Positions 17,345 through 27,826 are shown, counted from the first letter of the stretch. The stretch is 64,000 nucleotides of DNA from Lachnoclostridium sp. An138 (GCF_002160765.1 NZ_NFLF01000010.1:1-64000); one strand, 5' to 3'. The notes: generated from the letters alone by a model not told the origin. Made by a program: numbers and translations.

Positions 17345-18283
17345 TTATTCTGAATAATTCTTATCCTCCATTTCCGGAAACGCGGACTGGCTGAAGTACG
17401 TTCTTCCCCACTCCACATCCCTCTCTATCCGCTTTTTCAGTTCTTCCAGCGAAGCAAACTTTTTCTCCGGCCTCTCATAGCCGTAAAACCGCACAGTCAA
17501 GACTTCTCCGTACAGATTCCGGTCCAGATCGAAGAGATAGGTCTCCACTCCCTTTCTCGTCTCCCCGCCTACTGTGGGCTTGTAACCCACGTTCGTGATG
17601 CCTTCAAACCGCTCGCCCGCAATCCATGTCCGTGTGGCGTAAACGCCGTTCGGCGGCAGAAGCTTCCGCTCCTCCGGAAGAATATTGATGGTAGGCATGC
17701 CTAAAGTCCGTCCTATCCGGCGGCCGTGCAGGACCTCTCCCGTGACGGAATAGGCGTAACCCAGCAGCTGGTTCACCAGCTCCATATGGCCCTGCTCCAG
17801 CTCCCGGCGTATCCGGCTGCTGCTGATTTCTTCGCCGCCGTAGCATGCCTTTTCCACGACCTCCACCTCGTAGCCGCATTCCGCGCTCAGACGTTTCAGA
17901 AGCCGGTAATCGCCCCGCCTCTGATAGCCGAAACGGAAATCTGTCCCCACTGCCAGATAACGCACATGAAGCCTCTTCACCAGAATTTCCCGGATAAATT
18001 TATCTGCTTCCATATGAGAAATCTCTTCCACAAACGGGCATTCCAGCAGATAATCCACTCCCCATCCCTGCAGCATCTCTCTGCGTTCCTCCGGAAGCAG
18101 GAGCACAGGCCTGTCCCCGAAATCAAATGTAAAAATAAGGGGCTTCAAGCCCTCCTGTTTCTTTTTTAGAATCCGCTCTACCAAAAGCTGGTGCCCCTGG
18201 TGAAGACCGTCAAATTTCCCCAGTGATATGGCTGTCTCTTCTTCTGTCTGAAATTCTGTCGTTCCTCTGATTATCCGCATCAT
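17345..18283 (-). CDS. ribF: Bifunctional riboflavin kinase/FAD synthetase
   Basis: The enzyme converts riboflavin to FMN and then FAD. The 312 residues give an N-terminal nucleotidyltransferase domain (ISLGKFDGLHQGHQLL at about residue 20, SSSRIRRELEQG near 160). A C-terminal flavokinase domain follows (GRRIGRTLGMPTINI, NGVYATR, TNVGYKPTVGG, VETYLFD). Length and domain order are standard. It is 27 bp after truB, the usual neighbour. Confidence 0.95.
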   Translation of the reverse strand: MMRIIRGTTEFQTEEETAISLGKFDGLHQGHQLLVERILKKKQEGLKPLIFTFDFGDRPVLLLPEERREMLQGWGVDYLLECPFVEEISHMEADKFIREILVKRLHVRYLAVGTDFRFGYQRRGDYRLLKRLSAECGYEVEVVEKACYGGEEISSSRIRRELEQGHMELVNQLLGYAYSVTGEVLHGRRIGRTLGMPTINILPEERKLLPPNGVYATRTWIAGERFEGITNVGYKPTVGGETRKGVETYLFDLDRNLYGEVLTVRFYGYERPEKKFASLEELKKRIERDVEWGRTYFSQSAFPEMEDKNYSE

Positions 18284-18310
18284 GTACCTATAATATCCTT
18301 TTTATGCCTT

Positions 18311-19234
18311 TTACGATAAAAACATTTTTACCGGCCGGTAGCTGAAGGTTCCGCCGCGCTCTTCCTGCCGTCTGTAGACTCCGACGAAACTGCCGGAAAA
18401 ATCATAAACCCGCACCCAGTCTTTCTCCGTCTCATGCTCCGAATCATGAAGCTGATCGGAGGTTTCGATGTCCTGCTCGGAAAAAGGATTGCCATTGTGA
18501 ACCAGCCGGCTGCTTTTTTCTTTCATCCGAATTCCGGGATATGCCGCAAAAACCTGATCCACCGGGATCAGAGCCTCCCCAATTCTTCCTTCCCTCATCA
18601 GCTCCTCCACCTGTGAAAGACGCAGGCTGTCCGGCAGGCCAAACCGGTCCACACGGGTACGCAGCAAATGCTTCATGCAGCCTCCGCAGCCTAATTTTTC
18701 CCCGATGTCCTGACAGAGGGTGCGGATATAAGTGCCGCTGCTGCAAGTCACAGAAAAAGATACCTCCGGAAGGCGGACCCAGTGAATTTTCACATCCAGA
18801 ATCCTCACCCGGCGGGCTTTTCTTTCCACTTCCTTTCCTTCCCTTGCCAGCTCGTACAGTTTCCTGCCATTTACCTTAAGGGCGGAATACATGGGAGGCA
18901 CCTGATCATAGTCTCCCAGAAAACTCAGCACAGTTTCCCGCACAACTTCTTCCTCCACAGCCACAGGCGCGGTGCTTAATATCTTTCCTGATAGATCCTG
19001 GGTATCCGTAGTCTGTCCCAGAAGCAGCACCGCCTCGTAGGTCTTTTCTTTCTCGCTCAGCAGGCCGCAGAGCTTTGTGGCATTTCCCAGACATACAGGA
19101 AGAACTCCCTCCGCATCCGGATCGAGAGTTCCTGTATGGCCTATCTTTTTCTGTTTTACGATTCCACGGAGCTTCGCCACCACATCGTGGGAAGTGAAGC
19201 CCGCTTCCTTATAAATATTTAGTATGCCGTTCAT
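18311..19234 (-). CDS. truB: tRNA pseudouridine-55 synthase
   Basis: TruB makes Psi55 in the T-loop of tRNAs. The 307 residues begin NGILNIYKEAGFTSHDVV and contain the catalytic Asp (D38) in GHTGTLDPDAEGVLPV, the YxA motif in KTYEAVLLLG, and CSSGTYIRTLCQDIGEKLG. The C-terminus carries an extra variable domain. It lies between nrnA and ribF. Confidence 0.96.
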   Translation of the reverse strand: MNGILNIYKEAGFTSHDVVAKLRGIVKQKKIGHTGTLDPDAEGVLPVCLGNATKLCGLLSEKEKTYEAVLLLGQTTDTQDLSGKILSTAPVAVEEEVVRETVLSFLGDYDQVPPMYSALKVNGRKLYELAREGKEVERKARRVRILDVKIHWVRLPEVSFSVTCSSGTYIRTLCQDIGEKLGCGGCMKHLLRTRVDRFGLPDSLRLSQVEELMREGRIGEALIPVDQVFAAYPGIRMKEKSSRLVHNGNPFSEQDIETSDQLHDSEHETEKDWVRVYDFSGSFVGVYRRQEERGGTFSYRPVKMFLS

Positions 19235-19252
19235 TCTTCTTCCTGTCTTTCG

Positions 19253-20218
19253 TCAGCCTTCCTCATGATCCTGAAGCTGCTTTTCAATATGTAAAGTCAG
19301 ATTGTTGACTACATCATAGATACTGCCGTGCATGGTGCAGCCCGCTGCCTTCACGTGTCCGCCGCCCCCGAAATAGGAACATACGGCGCTTACATCCACC
19401 GGACCGTTGGATCGGAGACTGGCTTTGTACTCCTGGGTTCCCGTCTCATAGAGGAAAATGGCTACCTCCACACCTGCTGTGACGCGGAGCTGGCTCACGA
19501 TTCCGTCCAGATCGGAAGGGCCTACGCCATAAAACTCCATATCCTTCTGACGAATCCGGCCTACGATGATCTTTCCGTCCAGAAGCAGGATACTCTCCAT
19601 CAGCGCGCGGCCGAGGACCTGATTCTGCACGTAGGTCTTCCGGTAAAAGGTTTCTTCTATAATATGTGAAAAGTCGATCCCCTTCGCCATCAGCTTTCCG
19701 GCAATCTGCATGGTTTTTTCCGTCGTATTGGTATACTGAAAAACCCCGGTATCATTGATGATTCCCACATAGATGGACTCAGCAGTCTCTTTCGAGATGC
19801 GTTCCTCATCCATGGCCTGCCATACAAGCTCGGCAGTGGAGCTGGCCTGAGCGTCGATCCAGTTTTCATCCGCAAATCCGGTATTGGTAATATGATGATC
19901 GATGCAGAGCGACCGGCCGGCCGTCTCCAGGTACTTCACCGCTTCTCCCAGACGCTCCCTGTCGCTGGCATCCAGCGCGATAAACAGATCATAGGTCTTA
20001 TCTTCTGTCCAGTCGGTCTTTACCTCTTTCGCTCCCTTTAAGAAAAGGAAATTGGGATTCATGCTTTCCAGATACACATCTACGCTGATTCCGGGAAAAT
20101 TCTCCCGGATATAGCCGGCTGCCGCCAGACAGGAGCCCGTACAGTCTCCGTCAGGCCGGATGTGGCCCGCAATGGCAACCGTTTTTACATTCTGCAGTTC
20201 ATTCGTCAGCCTGATCAT
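19253..20218 (-). CDS. nrnA: DHH-family bifunctional oligoribonuclease/pAp phosphatase
   Basis: This is a 321-residue DHH/DHHA1 phosphoesterase of the NrnA type, degrading nanoRNAs and 3'-phosphoadenosine 5'-phosphate. Motifs are GHIRPDGDCTGS, ALDASDRERLG, IDHHITNTGFAD and the DHHA1 GGGGHVKAAGC. I start it at MIRLTNELQ. GAAGGTG lies 6 nt upstream, and the resulting 20-bp overlap with rbfA fits coupling, whereas the longer form would overlap rbfA by 62 bp. Confidence 0.92.
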   Translation of the reverse strand: MIRLTNELQNVKTVAIAGHIRPDGDCTGSCLAAAGYIRENFPGISVDVYLESMNPNFLFLKGAKEVKTDWTEDKTYDLFIALDASDRERLGEAVKYLETAGRSLCIDHHITNTGFADENWIDAQASSTAELVWQAMDEERISKETAESIYVGIINDTGVFQYTNTTEKTMQIAGKLMAKGIDFSHIIEETFYRKTYVQNQVLGRALMESILLLDGKIIVGRIRQKDMEFYGVGPSDLDGIVSQLRVTAGVEVAIFLYETGTQEYKASLRSNGPVDVSAVCSYFGGGGHVKAAGCTMHGSIYDVVNNLTLHIEKQLQDHEEG

Positions 20219-20594
20219 CCTTATCACCTTCTTTTTCCAAGCTGTCTCTGTTGACATCATCTATCAGTTTGGACATGTGCACGCCATATTCTATGGATTG
20301 ATCCATGATAAAACGGATCTCCGGCGTATTGCGCAGATTCACAGTGCGCGCCAGAGCACGGCGGATATATCCTTCCGCGCTCCTGAGACCCTCCAGCGTA
20401 TCCCGCTGAGCCTGCTCGTCGCCAAGCACGCTGATATAGGCCTTCGCGCTTTTCAGATCCGGCGCAACCTCCACTTCCACCACAGAGGTCATCGGATGAA
20501 TCCGCGGGTCCTTAATCTCATTCTGGATAATAGCGCTGAGTTCCCGGCGGACTTCTCCGTTGATCCTCGTATTTTTAATGCTGTTTTTTCTCAT
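20199..20594 (-). CDS. rbfA: 30S ribosome-binding factor RbfA
   Basis: This 131-residue KH-like factor binds the 30S subunit during 16S rRNA maturation. Diagnostic segments are RINGEVRRELSAIIQNEIKDPRI, VEVAPDLKSAKAYISVLG and LRNTPEIRFIMDQSIEYG. It starts 4 bp after the infB stop and overlaps nrnA, the conserved order of this operon. Confidence 0.96.
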   Translation of the reverse strand: MRKNSIKNTRINGEVRRELSAIIQNEIKDPRIHPMTSVVEVEVAPDLKSAKAYISVLGDEQAQRDTLEGLRSAEGYIRRALARTVNLRNTPEIRFIMDQSIEYGVHMSKLIDDVNRDSLEKEGDKDDQADE

Positions 20595-20597
20595 GCT

Positions 20598-23500
20598 CTA
20601 TCTGGGCACCTCCACCATGGTATAGGCCTCTACGATATCCAGCTCCTGAATGTCGTTGAACTTCTCGAACACAAGGCCGCATTCGTAGCCTGCCTTTACT
20701 TCTTTCACATCGTCCTTGAAACGCTTCAGGGATGCCAGATTTCCATCGAAGATCTGGGCGCCTTCTCTCGTGATACGGCACTTGCAGCCTCTCTGGAACA
20801 CACCGTCCAGTACATAAGAGCCGGCGATATTGCCCACGCCGGAGGCCTTGAAGATCTGGCGGATCTCCGCATGGCCAAGGACCTTCTCCTCGTATACCGG
20901 GTCCAGCATACCCTTCATGGCAGATTCCACATCGTTGATCGCATCGTAGATGACGCGGTACAGACGCAGGTCTACCTTTTCACGCTCCGCAGTCTCTTTT
21001 GCAGTCGCGTCAGGCCGTACATTGAAGCCGATAATGATTGCGTTGGAAGCGGCAGCCAGACTTACGTCGGACTCGTTGATGGCGCCTACGCCGCCATGAA
21101 TGATCTTTACCACGACCTCTTCGTTGGAGAGCTTCAGAAGGCTCTGCTTTACTGCCTCCACGGAGCCCTGTACATCGGCCTTTACGATAATATTCAGTTC
21201 CTTCAGGTTTCCGGACTGGATCTGGGAATACAGATCGTCCAGAGACATCTTCATCTTTGTATCCTCAATCAGCTTCTCGCGGCTTTCCTTTACATAGGTC
21301 TCCGCAAAGGTTCTTGCTTCCTTGTCGGTCTCCGGAGAAACAAAGATCTCGCCCGCATTCGGCACATCGTTCAGTCCCAGAATCTCTACCGGCTTGGAAG
21401 GACCTGCTTCCTTTACCCGGCGTCCGTTGTCATCCATCATGGCGCGGACCTTTCCGTGGCAGGCGCCTACCGCAATCGGATCGCCCACATGGAGCGTACC
21501 CTTCTGCACCAGAACGGTCGCTACAGGACCTTTACCCTTGTCAAGCTCTGCCTCAATGACAAGACCTCTTGCGCGGCGGTTCGGATTGGCTTTCAGCTCC
21601 AGCACCTCAGCGGTCAGAAGAATCATCTCAAGAAGCTGATCGATACCCTCGTGGGTATGAGCGGACACCGGAACAAAGATGGTGCTTCCGCCCCAGTCCT
21701 CAGGAATCAGCTCGTATTCCACCAGTTCCTGCTTTACGCGCTCAATGTTTGCGCTGGGCTTATCAATCTTGTTGATCGCCACAATGATCTCGATTCCGGC
21801 TGCCTTCGCATGGTTGATAGCCTCGATGGTCTGAGGCATCACGCCGTCATCGGCAGCTACCACCAGAATGGCGATATCCGTGGAGTTCGCGCCGCGCATA
21901 CGCATGGCTGTGAACGCCTCGTGACCCGGCGTATCCAGAAAGGTGATCTTCTGATCATTGATGGAAACCACATAAGCACCGATATGCTGGGTGATTCCTC
22001 CGGCCTCCCGGTCAATCACATGGGTATGCCGGATGGCATCCAGAAGAGAGGTCTTGCCGTGGTCTACATGACCCATAACGCAGACTACCGGCGGTCTCGG
22101 TACAAGACTGTCCTCCGGATCTTCCGAATCCTCAAGCATCTTGCCGATGACATCCTCTTTCTCCTCCGGCACCGGATCGAAATTCATCTCCATAGCCAGC
22201 TCTCCAGCCGCCTCAAAATCCAGCTCGGAATTTACAGTCATCATCTTGCCTTCCAGGAAAAGCTTTTTAATAATCACAGAAGGCTGGATCTTCATCTTCT
22301 CTGCCAGATCATGAATGCTGATCATCTCAGGAATCTCGATTACCTTCGGCGTATTGTCTTCCTTCTTCGGCGCAGGTGCCGCCTTAGGTGCCGCAGAAGC
22401 GCCCTTAGCTCCCTTGCCGCCCTTCTGGTTCGGACGATTACCGCCCTGATTCGGACGACGGCCGCCCTGACCCGGCTTACCGTTCCAGTTATCGTTGAAT
22501 TTGGTGTTTCTTTCTTTTTTGCTGTCATCATTGCGGTTCTTATTCTCTGCTCTGCGGTTTTCTGACTTACGAAGCTCTACAGGCGCTGCCGGGATATCCA
22601 TAGCGCGTCTTCCGCCGTCACGTCCCTGGCCGCCTCTTCCATCGCGGTTCTGGTAACCGCCCCGGCCGTCTCTTCCTCCCTGACCGTCTCTTCTTGCTCC
22701 GTCACGTCCCTGGCCGCCTCTTCCGTCACGGTTCTGATAGCCTCCCCGGCTGTCTCTGCTGCCCTGGCCGTCTCTCTGGCCCTGGCTATCTCTTCTCTGG
22801 CCCTGGCTGTCTCTTCCCTGGCCGCCTCTTCCGTCACGGCTCTGATAGCCTCCCCGGCTGTCTCTTCCGCCCTGGCCGTCTCTCTGACCCTGACCATCTC
22901 TTCTCTGGCCCTGGCCGTCTCTTCCCTGCGCCGGACGTGTTCCGGACGGACTCTGAGCCGCCGGACGCGCTGCTCCTGCAGCCGCTGGCTTCGCATTCGC
23001 GCTCTCATCCTGAGCCGGCTTCGCCTGCTGCTGAGGCTGAACAGGCTTTACGCTCTGTGCTGCCGCATTCTGGGCCTGAGCCTGTGTCTCTGCCGTCTGC
23101 GCCGCAGGCTGAACGGTTCCCGCTCCTGCTGCCTTTGCTGCCGCAGCCGGACGCCCTGTTCCTGTTCCCGCTGCCGGACGGGCGGCTGCCCCTCCTGCTG
23201 CCGGGCGCGCTGCTCCTGTTCCTGCCGCCGGCCGTGCTCCTCCCTGAGCCGGACGCGCCTGCTGAGAGCGGGCTCCCTGCTGCTTCTTCTCTCCCCGGGG
23301 AGCTTTGATTCCCGTCTGACTGTTATGGGCATTATATACCGCTATGATTTTTTTCTTTTTCGGCGGAGCCGCGTGGGCTCCTTCCTGCTTTCCTGCCGTC
23401 TCTTCCGGTCTGGCAGCCTCTGCCTTCGCCTCTGTCTGTTCCTTTTTCGGGGCGAGGGCTTTTTTCACCATAGCCTCCTGTTCCTCTGAAAGTACGCTCA

Positions 23501-23600
23501 TATGGCTTTTCACCTCCACATTTTTCTCTGCCAGAGCCGCTAACACTTCTTTATTTGATCTGTTCAGTTCTTTTGCCAGTTCATGTACTCTTTTCGACAT
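20598..23600 (-). CDS. infB: Translation initiation factor IF-2
   Basis: This GTPase brings initiator tRNA to the 30S subunit. The 1000 residues start with an IF2_N domain (1-50), followed by an Ala/Pro/Gln-rich linker. Residues 226-332 form an unusual Arg/Gly/Asp/Gln-rich repeat region. A second IF2_N-like domain lies at about 425-475. The G domain has GHVDHGKT (510-517), DTPGHE and NKID. Domains II-IV follow, ending [11 protein letters not shown]. The start overlaps ylxQ by 20 bp. The repeat linker is longer than in most relatives. Confidence 0.97.
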   Translation of the reverse strand: MSKRVHELAKELNRSNKEVLAALAEKNVEVKSHMSVLSEEQEAMVKKALAPKKEQTEAKAEAARPEETAGKQEGAHAAPPKKKKIIAVYNAHNSQTGIKAPRGEKKQQGARSQQARPAQGGARPAAGTGAARPAAGGAAARPAAGTGTGRPAAAAKAAGAGTVQPAAQTAETQAQAQNAAAQSVKPVQPQQQAKPAQDESANAKPAAAGAARPAAQSPSGTRPAQGRDGQGQRRDGQGQRDGQGGRDSRGGYQSRDGRGGQGRDSQGQRRDSQGQRDGQGSRDSRGGYQNRDGRGGQGRDGARRDGQGGRDGRGGYQNRDGRGGQGRDGGRRAMDIPAAPVELRKSENRRAENKNRNDDSKKERNTKFNDNWNGKPGQGGRRPNQGGNRPNQKGGKGAKGASAAPKAAPAPKKEDNTPKVIEIPEMISIHDLAEKMKIQPSVIIKKLFLEGKMMTVNSELDFEAAGELAMEMNFDPVPEEKEDVIGKMLEDSEDPEDSLVPRPPVVCVMGHVDHGKTSLLDAIRHTHVIDREAGGITQHIGAYVVSINDQKITFLDTPGHEAFTAMRMRGANSTDIAILVVAADDGVMPQTIEAINHAKAAGIEIIVAINKIDKPSANIERVKQELVEYELIPEDWGGSTIFVPVSAHTHEGIDQLLEMILLTAEVLELKANPNRRARGLVIEAELDKGKGPVATVLVQKGTLHVGDPIAVGACHGKVRAMMDDNGRRVKEAGPSKPVEILGLNDVPNAGEIFVSPETDKEARTFAETYVKESREKLIEDTKMKMSLDDLYSQIQSGNLKELNIIVKADVQGSVEAVKQSLLKLSNEEVVVKIIHGGVGAINESDVSLAAASNAIIIGFNVRPDATAKETAEREKVDLRLYRVIYDAINDVESAMKGMLDPVYEEKVLGHAEIRQIFKASGVGNIAGSYVLDGVFQRGCKCRITREGAQIFDGNLASLKRFKDDVKEVKAGYECGLVFEKFNDIQELDIVEAYTMVEVPR
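22605..22925 (-). repeat. Imperfect tandem repeats encoding the RGG-like linker of IF-2
   Basis: About 320 bp of infB consist of degenerate repeats encoding units such as [15 protein letters not shown] and RDGRGGQG. Larger blocks of about 40 residues (RDSRGGYQ to GRGGQGRD) are reused three times. The frame is kept throughout. Confidence 0.85.
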
Positions 23601-23928
23601 ACTTACTACCTCCCTTATCTGTTATCAGGCTTTTTTCGATGGCCTTTGCAAATCCCTCGTCCAGCACTGCCAGGGATGCTCGAAACTCCTTTCCCATGGC
23701 GTGACCCAACGTCTCTTTCTCACCAAAGAAGTACAAGGGCACTTCATAGTAAGTACACATGTTCTGGAATTTTTTCTTCGTGTTCTCTGACGCGGTTTCC
23801 GATACGATAACCAGCGCCGCCTTTCCCGCCTTCACTGCATGCTCTACGGAGAATTCTCCGCTCGTGAGCTTTCCGGCTTTCATGGCAAGCCCGATCATCG
23901 AATATACCTTATTTTGTGCCAAGCTCAT
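23581..23928 (-). CDS. ylxQ: L7Ae/YlxQ-family RNA-binding protein
   Basis: This 115-residue protein is of the ribosomal L7Ae/L30e fold. It shows [35 protein letters not shown] and the later [18 protein letters not shown], typical of YlxQ between nusA and infB. It probably binds kink-turn RNA. The start overlaps ylxR by 20 bp and the end overlaps infB by 20 bp, so the genes are translationally coupled. Confidence 0.92.
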   Translation of the reverse strand: MSLAQNKVYSMIGLAMKAGKLTSGEFSVEHAVKAGKAALVIVSETASENTKKKFQNMCTYYEVPLYFFGEKETLGHAMGKEFRASLAVLDEGFAKAIEKSLITDKGGSKYVEKST

Positions 23929-24187
23929 CCAACTCCTTTTCCAGACTGTCGTACACCTCCGGCGGAATCGCTGTCTTCAGGGACCGTTCCAGTCCCCGGT
24001 TCTTTCTCGCCTTGAGAAGACATTCCTTTGAGAAGCAGAGATAAGCGCCGCGTCCGTTCTTGCGGCCTGTGGTATCCAGTATGATTTCATCCTCTGCAGT
24101 CTTAATGACCCGCAGCATCTCTTTCTTGCTCTTCATTTCCTGGCATCCCACACACTGGCGCATCGGTACTCTTCTATTTGTACTCAA
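23909..24187 (-). CDS. ylxR: YlxR-family nucleic-acid-binding protein
   Basis: This 92-residue DUF448/YlxR protein carries the signature RQCVGCQEMKSKKEMLRV and the GRGAYLC...CLLKARK helix. YlxR binds RNA or DNA and is linked to RNase P and transcription control in other Firmicutes. It lies between nusA and ylxQ as usual. Confidence 0.93.
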   Translation of the reverse strand: MSTNRRVPMRQCVGCQEMKSKKEMLRVIKTAEDEIILDTTGRKNGRGAYLCFSKECLLKARKNRGLERSLKTAIPPEVYDSLEKELDELGTK

Positions 24188-24253
24188 TCTCTCACTTCCT
24201 GATTCTACTATTTTTTAATTTATATGTTCGGACACAAGGACAGACTGTCTGCC

Positions 24254-25516
24254 TTACTCTTCCGGAGTTTCCTCCGCGGCCTGCAGATCCGGCTCCTCCG
24301 CGCTCTCTGCACGGTCTCCGTCCTCTGCCTCCACGTCATAATCTCCGCTATAGTCTCCATCGTAATCTTCATACTCCGCGTCTTCCGCGTAAGCTTCTTC
24401 ATCCTGGACCTGGGACTCTTTATACTCCTCGTAATCCTCGTAGTATTCTTCGTCGTCATCCACGTCCAGCCAGCCCTCGATCTCTCTGGCCTGAGTCTCG
24501 CTCTTAATGTCGATCTTAAAGCCTGTCAGTCTGGCTGCCAGTCTCGCGTTCTGGCCTTCCTTTCCGATGGCCAGGGACAGCTGGTAATCCGGAACCACCA
24601 CTTTTGCGGTCTTCTCCTCCGGGTCTGCCAGAACCGCCACTACCTTTGCCGGACTTAACGCATTCTCGATCAGGATTGCCGGGTTTTCATTCCAGTTGAT
24701 TACATCAATCTTCTCTCCCCGGAGCTCGTTCACAATGGCGTTCACTCTGGCTCCGTTCATACCCACACAGGCGCCCACCGGATCTACGTCCGGATCGTTG
24801 GACCAGACTGCAATCTTCGTTCTGGAACCGGCCTCACGGGCAATGCACTTAATCTCCACAATGCCGTCGCGGACCTCTGTCACCTCGGACTCAAAGAGGC
24901 GCTTCACAAGTTCCGGATGGGTTCTGGATACCAGAATCCGCGGTCCCTTTGTGGTATCCTTTACCTCAAGAATATAAACCTTGATACGCTCGGTGGGCTT
25001 GAATACCTCGCCTTTTACCATCTCATTCTCATTGAGGATAGCGTCCACCTTGCCCAGATTGATGCTCACGTTGCGGCCCAGGTATCTCTGTACCACACCA
25101 GTCACCACATCCTTCTCTTTTCCATAATACTGGTTGAAGAGAACCTTTCTCTCCTCCTCACGGATCTTCTGCAGAATAACGTTCTTCGCGTTCTGGGTGG
25201 CAATGCGGCCGAATTCCTTGGACTTAATCTCCACATTCACGATATCGCCCAGCTCGTACTTGGAGTCAATCTCTCTGGCCTTCTCCAGGCTGATCTCCGT
25301 CACATCGTCCTCGACCTTCTCCACCACGGTCTTCTCCGCATACACGGAAAACTGGCAGGTTACCGGGTCAATATTGACCTTTATGTTATCTGCCTTTCCA
25401 AAATGGTTCTTACAGGCCGTCAGAAGAGAATTCTCTATCGCTTCCAGCAGCGTCTCCTTGCTGATATCCTTTTCCTTCTCAATCTGCTCCAGCGCTTCCA
25501 GCAGTTCTGTGTTCAT
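24254..25516 (-). CDS. nusA: Transcription termination/antitermination factor NusA
   Basis: NusA binds RNA polymerase and controls pausing, termination and antitermination. The 420 residues comprise the N-terminal RNAP-binding domain (1-130), S1 (about 135-200, GVVQRYLGRNVSINLGKV), and tandem KH domains (DPVGACVGMNGARVNAIVNEL; AIGKEGQNARLAARLTG). A very acidic Tyr/Asp/Glu-rich tail covers residues about 350-420. The tail replaces the AR domains of enteric NusA. It follows rimP by 74 bp. Confidence 0.96.
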   Translation of the reverse strand: MNTELLEALEQIEKEKDISKETLLEAIENSLLTACKNHFGKADNIKVNIDPVTCQFSVYAEKTVVEKVEDDVTEISLEKAREIDSKYELGDIVNVEIKSKEFGRIATQNAKNVILQKIREEERKVLFNQYYGKEKDVVTGVVQRYLGRNVSINLGKVDAILNENEMVKGEVFKPTERIKVYILEVKDTTKGPRILVSRTHPELVKRLFESEVTEVRDGIVEIKCIAREAGSRTKIAVWSNDPDVDPVGACVGMNGARVNAIVNELRGEKIDVINWNENPAILIENALSPAKVVAVLADPEEKTAKVVVPDYQLSLAIGKEGQNARLAARLTGFKIDIKSETQAREIEGWLDVDDDEEYYEDYEEYKESQVQDEEAYAEDAEYEDYDGDYSGDYDVEAEDGDRAESAEEPDLQAAEETPEE

Positions 25517-25590
25517 CTTTTTCTTTCCTCCTCGTTTTTCACACGGTTTTCTGTTTATTCCCGCAGGCAGTAAGCCAGGCGGTATTGAAC

Positions 25591-26058
25591 CTAAAAGTCG
25601 AACGCGAGACGAATCAACGCGATATTCTCCCGCTCAAAAATCTGCTCTTCTTCCTCTTCCGTCTCGATGGTTACCGTATCCTTATCGTATGCTTTCAGAA
25701 TTCCCCGGAATTCCTTCTGCTTATTCACCATGCGGTAAGTCCGGATCTCCACCTCTTCTCCCAGGCTGCGCGCAAAGTCACGTTCTTTCTTTAGCGGTCG
25801 TCCCAGTCCCGGCGAACTGACCTCCAGAATATAGGATTCCTCTATAAAATCATGTTCATCCAGGAGATCTCCCAGAGCCCGGTTCACAATCTCGCAGTCA
25901 TCCACTGTGATTCCTCCGGGCTTATCGATATAAGCCCTCAAATACCAGGAGCCTCCCTCTTTCACGTATTCCACATCTACCAGTTCAAAGTGATTGGCTT
26001 CCAGAATCGGTTCCAGCAGCTTTTCCGTTTTCTGTTCATACTCTTCTCTCTTCGTCAT
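25591..26058 (-). CDS. rimP: Ribosome maturation factor RimP
   Basis: RimP assists 30S assembly. The 155 residues contain FELVDVEYVKEGGSWYLRAYIDKPGGITVDDCEIVNRAL and SYILEVSSPGLGRPLKKERDFAR, the family hallmarks, and a C-terminal SH3-like domain. It is the first gene of the nusA-infB operon, with a strong promoter about 180-200 nt upstream. Confidence 0.95.
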   Translation of the reverse strand: MTKREEYEQKTEKLLEPILEANHFELVDVEYVKEGGSWYLRAYIDKPGGITVDDCEIVNRALGDLLDEHDFIEESYILEVSSPGLGRPLKKERDFARSLGEEVEIRTYRMVNKQKEFRGILKAYDKDTVTIETEEEEEQIFERENIALIRLAFDF

Positions 26059-26176
26059 CGTCTTCCCTTCACTTCATTTCATTTCCGCGGACAGCATGCG
26101 CCCTGCGGGGTATTTGACTTTCTTTCCCCTTGCAGCCAGCAGCTTTCTGTTCTCTGCCGAAGTCTGCAAATCATTC

Positions 26177-26207
26177 CAAAAACAAAGAGTGAACTTTCGT
26201 TCACTCT
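26177..26207 (-). terminator. Terminator-like hairpin in the rimP leader
   Basis: AGAGTGAAC and GTTCACTCT form a perfect 9-bp stem with a GAAA loop on the minus strand, followed by TTTGTTTTT. It sits after purB but also about 20 nt downstream of the predicted rimP promoter, so it can act on both transcripts. Confidence 0.8.
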
Positions 26208-26235
26208 TCGCAGCCACAACTATTACATCTTCTAC

Positions 26236-26264
26236 ACTATAGCACGTTATTTTTGAAAATGCAA
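26236..26264 (-). promoter_or_regulatory. Promoter of the rimP-nusA-infB operon
   Basis: TTGCAT (26259-26264), a 17-nt spacer and TATAGT (26236-26241) on the minus strand. The predicted start is near 26229. Confidence 0.65.
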
Positions 26265-26290
26265 GGGGTTTTCTGTTAGAAATACGTTAT

Positions 26291-27724
26291 TTACACGTTA
26301 ATTTCCGCTTTTTCTCCCAGTAAATCCCGGTACTCTTCCAAAATCGGACCCGCCACCTGGCTCAGGAAAGCCTCCACCTGCTCCGGCGCCCGTCCCACAT
26401 AGCGGGAGGGCTCCATGGTCTTCTTCAGATCCTCCAGAGAAAGTCCGAAAGCCGGATCTGCAGCAATCAGCTCCAGAAGGTTGTTCTCTCTTCCGTTCTC
26501 TTTTACATTCCGGCCCGCTTCCATGGAAAGCTCACGGATACGCTCGTGGAGTTCCTGGCGGTCTCCGCCTGCCTTGACCGCGTCCATCATAATATTTTCC
26601 GTAGCCATAAAGGGCAGCTCTGCCATCAGGTGCTTTTCGATTACCTTCGGGTATACCACAAGGCCGTCCACCACGTTCAGGCACAGATCCAGAATGCCAT
26701 CAATGGCAAGGAAGCCTTCCGGAATGGAAAGGCGCTTGTTCGCCGAATCATCCAGGGTACGCTCAAACCACTGGGTGGCCGAGGTAATGGCCGGATTCAG
26801 CGCGTCCACAATCACATACCGGGACAAAGAAGCGATGCGCTCGCTGCGCATGGGGTTACGCTTGTAAGCCATAGCGGAAGATCCAATCTGAGATTTCTCA
26901 AAGGGCTCTTCCACTTCCTTCAGGTGCTGAAGCAGGCGGATATCATTGGACATCTTGTGGGCGCTGGCCGCGATTCCTGCCAGCACATTCAGCACACGGG
27001 TGTCCACTTTCCGGGAATAGGTCTGGCCGGATACAGGATAGCACTGAGAAAAGCCCATCTTTTCCGCGATCATGGGATCGATTCTGTCGATCTTTTCCCG
27101 ATCTCCGTCAAAAAGCTCCAGAAAACTTGCCTGAGTTCCTGTGGTTCCCTTAGAGCCCAGAAGCTTCATGGAAGAAATCACATGATTCAGATCTTCCAGA
27201 TCCAGGCAGAACTCCTGCATCCACAGCGTCGCCCTCTTTCCCACAGTGGTGGGCTGGGCCGGCTGAAAATGCGTAAAGGCAAGAGTCGGCTGGTTCTTAT
27301 ATTTATCCGCGAAGGACGCAAGCTCGCTCAGCACGTTCACCAGTTTTCTGCGCACCAGCTTCAGAGCCTCCGTCATCACGATAATATCCGTATTATCTCC
27401 TACGTAACAGGAGGTAGCTCCCAGATGGATAATGCCCTTCGCCTTCGGACACTGACAGCCATAGGCATAGACATGGGCCATAACATCATGGCGCACTTCC
27501 TTCTCCCGGGCCTTTGCCACATCATAATTGATATCATCCTGATGGCTTTTCAGCTCATCGATCTGCTCCTGGGTAATAGGCAGGCCCAGCTCTTTTTCCG
27601 TCTCAGCCAGAGCAATCCACAGCTTTCTCCAGGTCCGGAACTTCTTATCCGGCGAAAAGATATACTGCATCTCTTTGCTGGCATATCGTTCTGATAAGGG
27701 ACTTACATATCTGTCTGTACTCAT
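26291..27724 (-). CDS. purB: Adenylosuccinate lyase
   Basis: The enzyme catalyses two fumarate-releasing steps, from SAICAR to AICAR and from adenylosuccinate to AMP. The 477 residues show the fumarase/aspartase fold with [29 protein letters not shown] and the signature [14 protein letters not shown] near residue 285. It is the last gene of purC-purF-purB, 102 bp after purF. Confidence 0.96.
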   Translation of the reverse strand: MSTDRYVSPLSERYASKEMQYIFSPDKKFRTWRKLWIALAETEKELGLPITQEQIDELKSHQDDINYDVAKAREKEVRHDVMAHVYAYGCQCPKAKGIIHLGATSCYVGDNTDIIVMTEALKLVRRKLVNVLSELASFADKYKNQPTLAFTHFQPAQPTTVGKRATLWMQEFCLDLEDLNHVISSMKLLGSKGTTGTQASFLELFDGDREKIDRIDPMIAEKMGFSQCYPVSGQTYSRKVDTRVLNVLAGIAASAHKMSNDIRLLQHLKEVEEPFEKSQIGSSAMAYKRNPMRSERIASLSRYVIVDALNPAITSATQWFERTLDDSANKRLSIPEGFLAIDGILDLCLNVVDGLVVYPKVIEKHLMAELPFMATENIMMDAVKAGGDRQELHERIRELSMEAGRNVKENGRENNLLELIAADPAFGLSLEDLKKTMEPSRYVGRAPEQVEAFLSQVAGPILEEYRDLLGEKAEINV

Positions 27725-27826
27725 ACTCTCTCCTTATATTTTCAGGAATCCGCGCGCCGGTATCTCCATTTGACTTCCGGCACGCAGCTTCCTTTTTCTT
27801 GAACTCCTGTTGCTTTTCCAATCCTG

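Noticed and set aside
20160-22565. An 801-codon plus-strand ORF opposite infB, and similar long ones opposite pnp (10532-12625), leuC, leuA, purB and the ATPase
   Set aside because: They are antisense to strongly supported genes, lack ribosome sites, show no family motifs, and arise from codon bias of the opposite strand.
22605-22925. CRISPR-like regular repeats
   Set aside because: The repeats are in frame inside infB and encode a continuous protein linker; there are no spacers.
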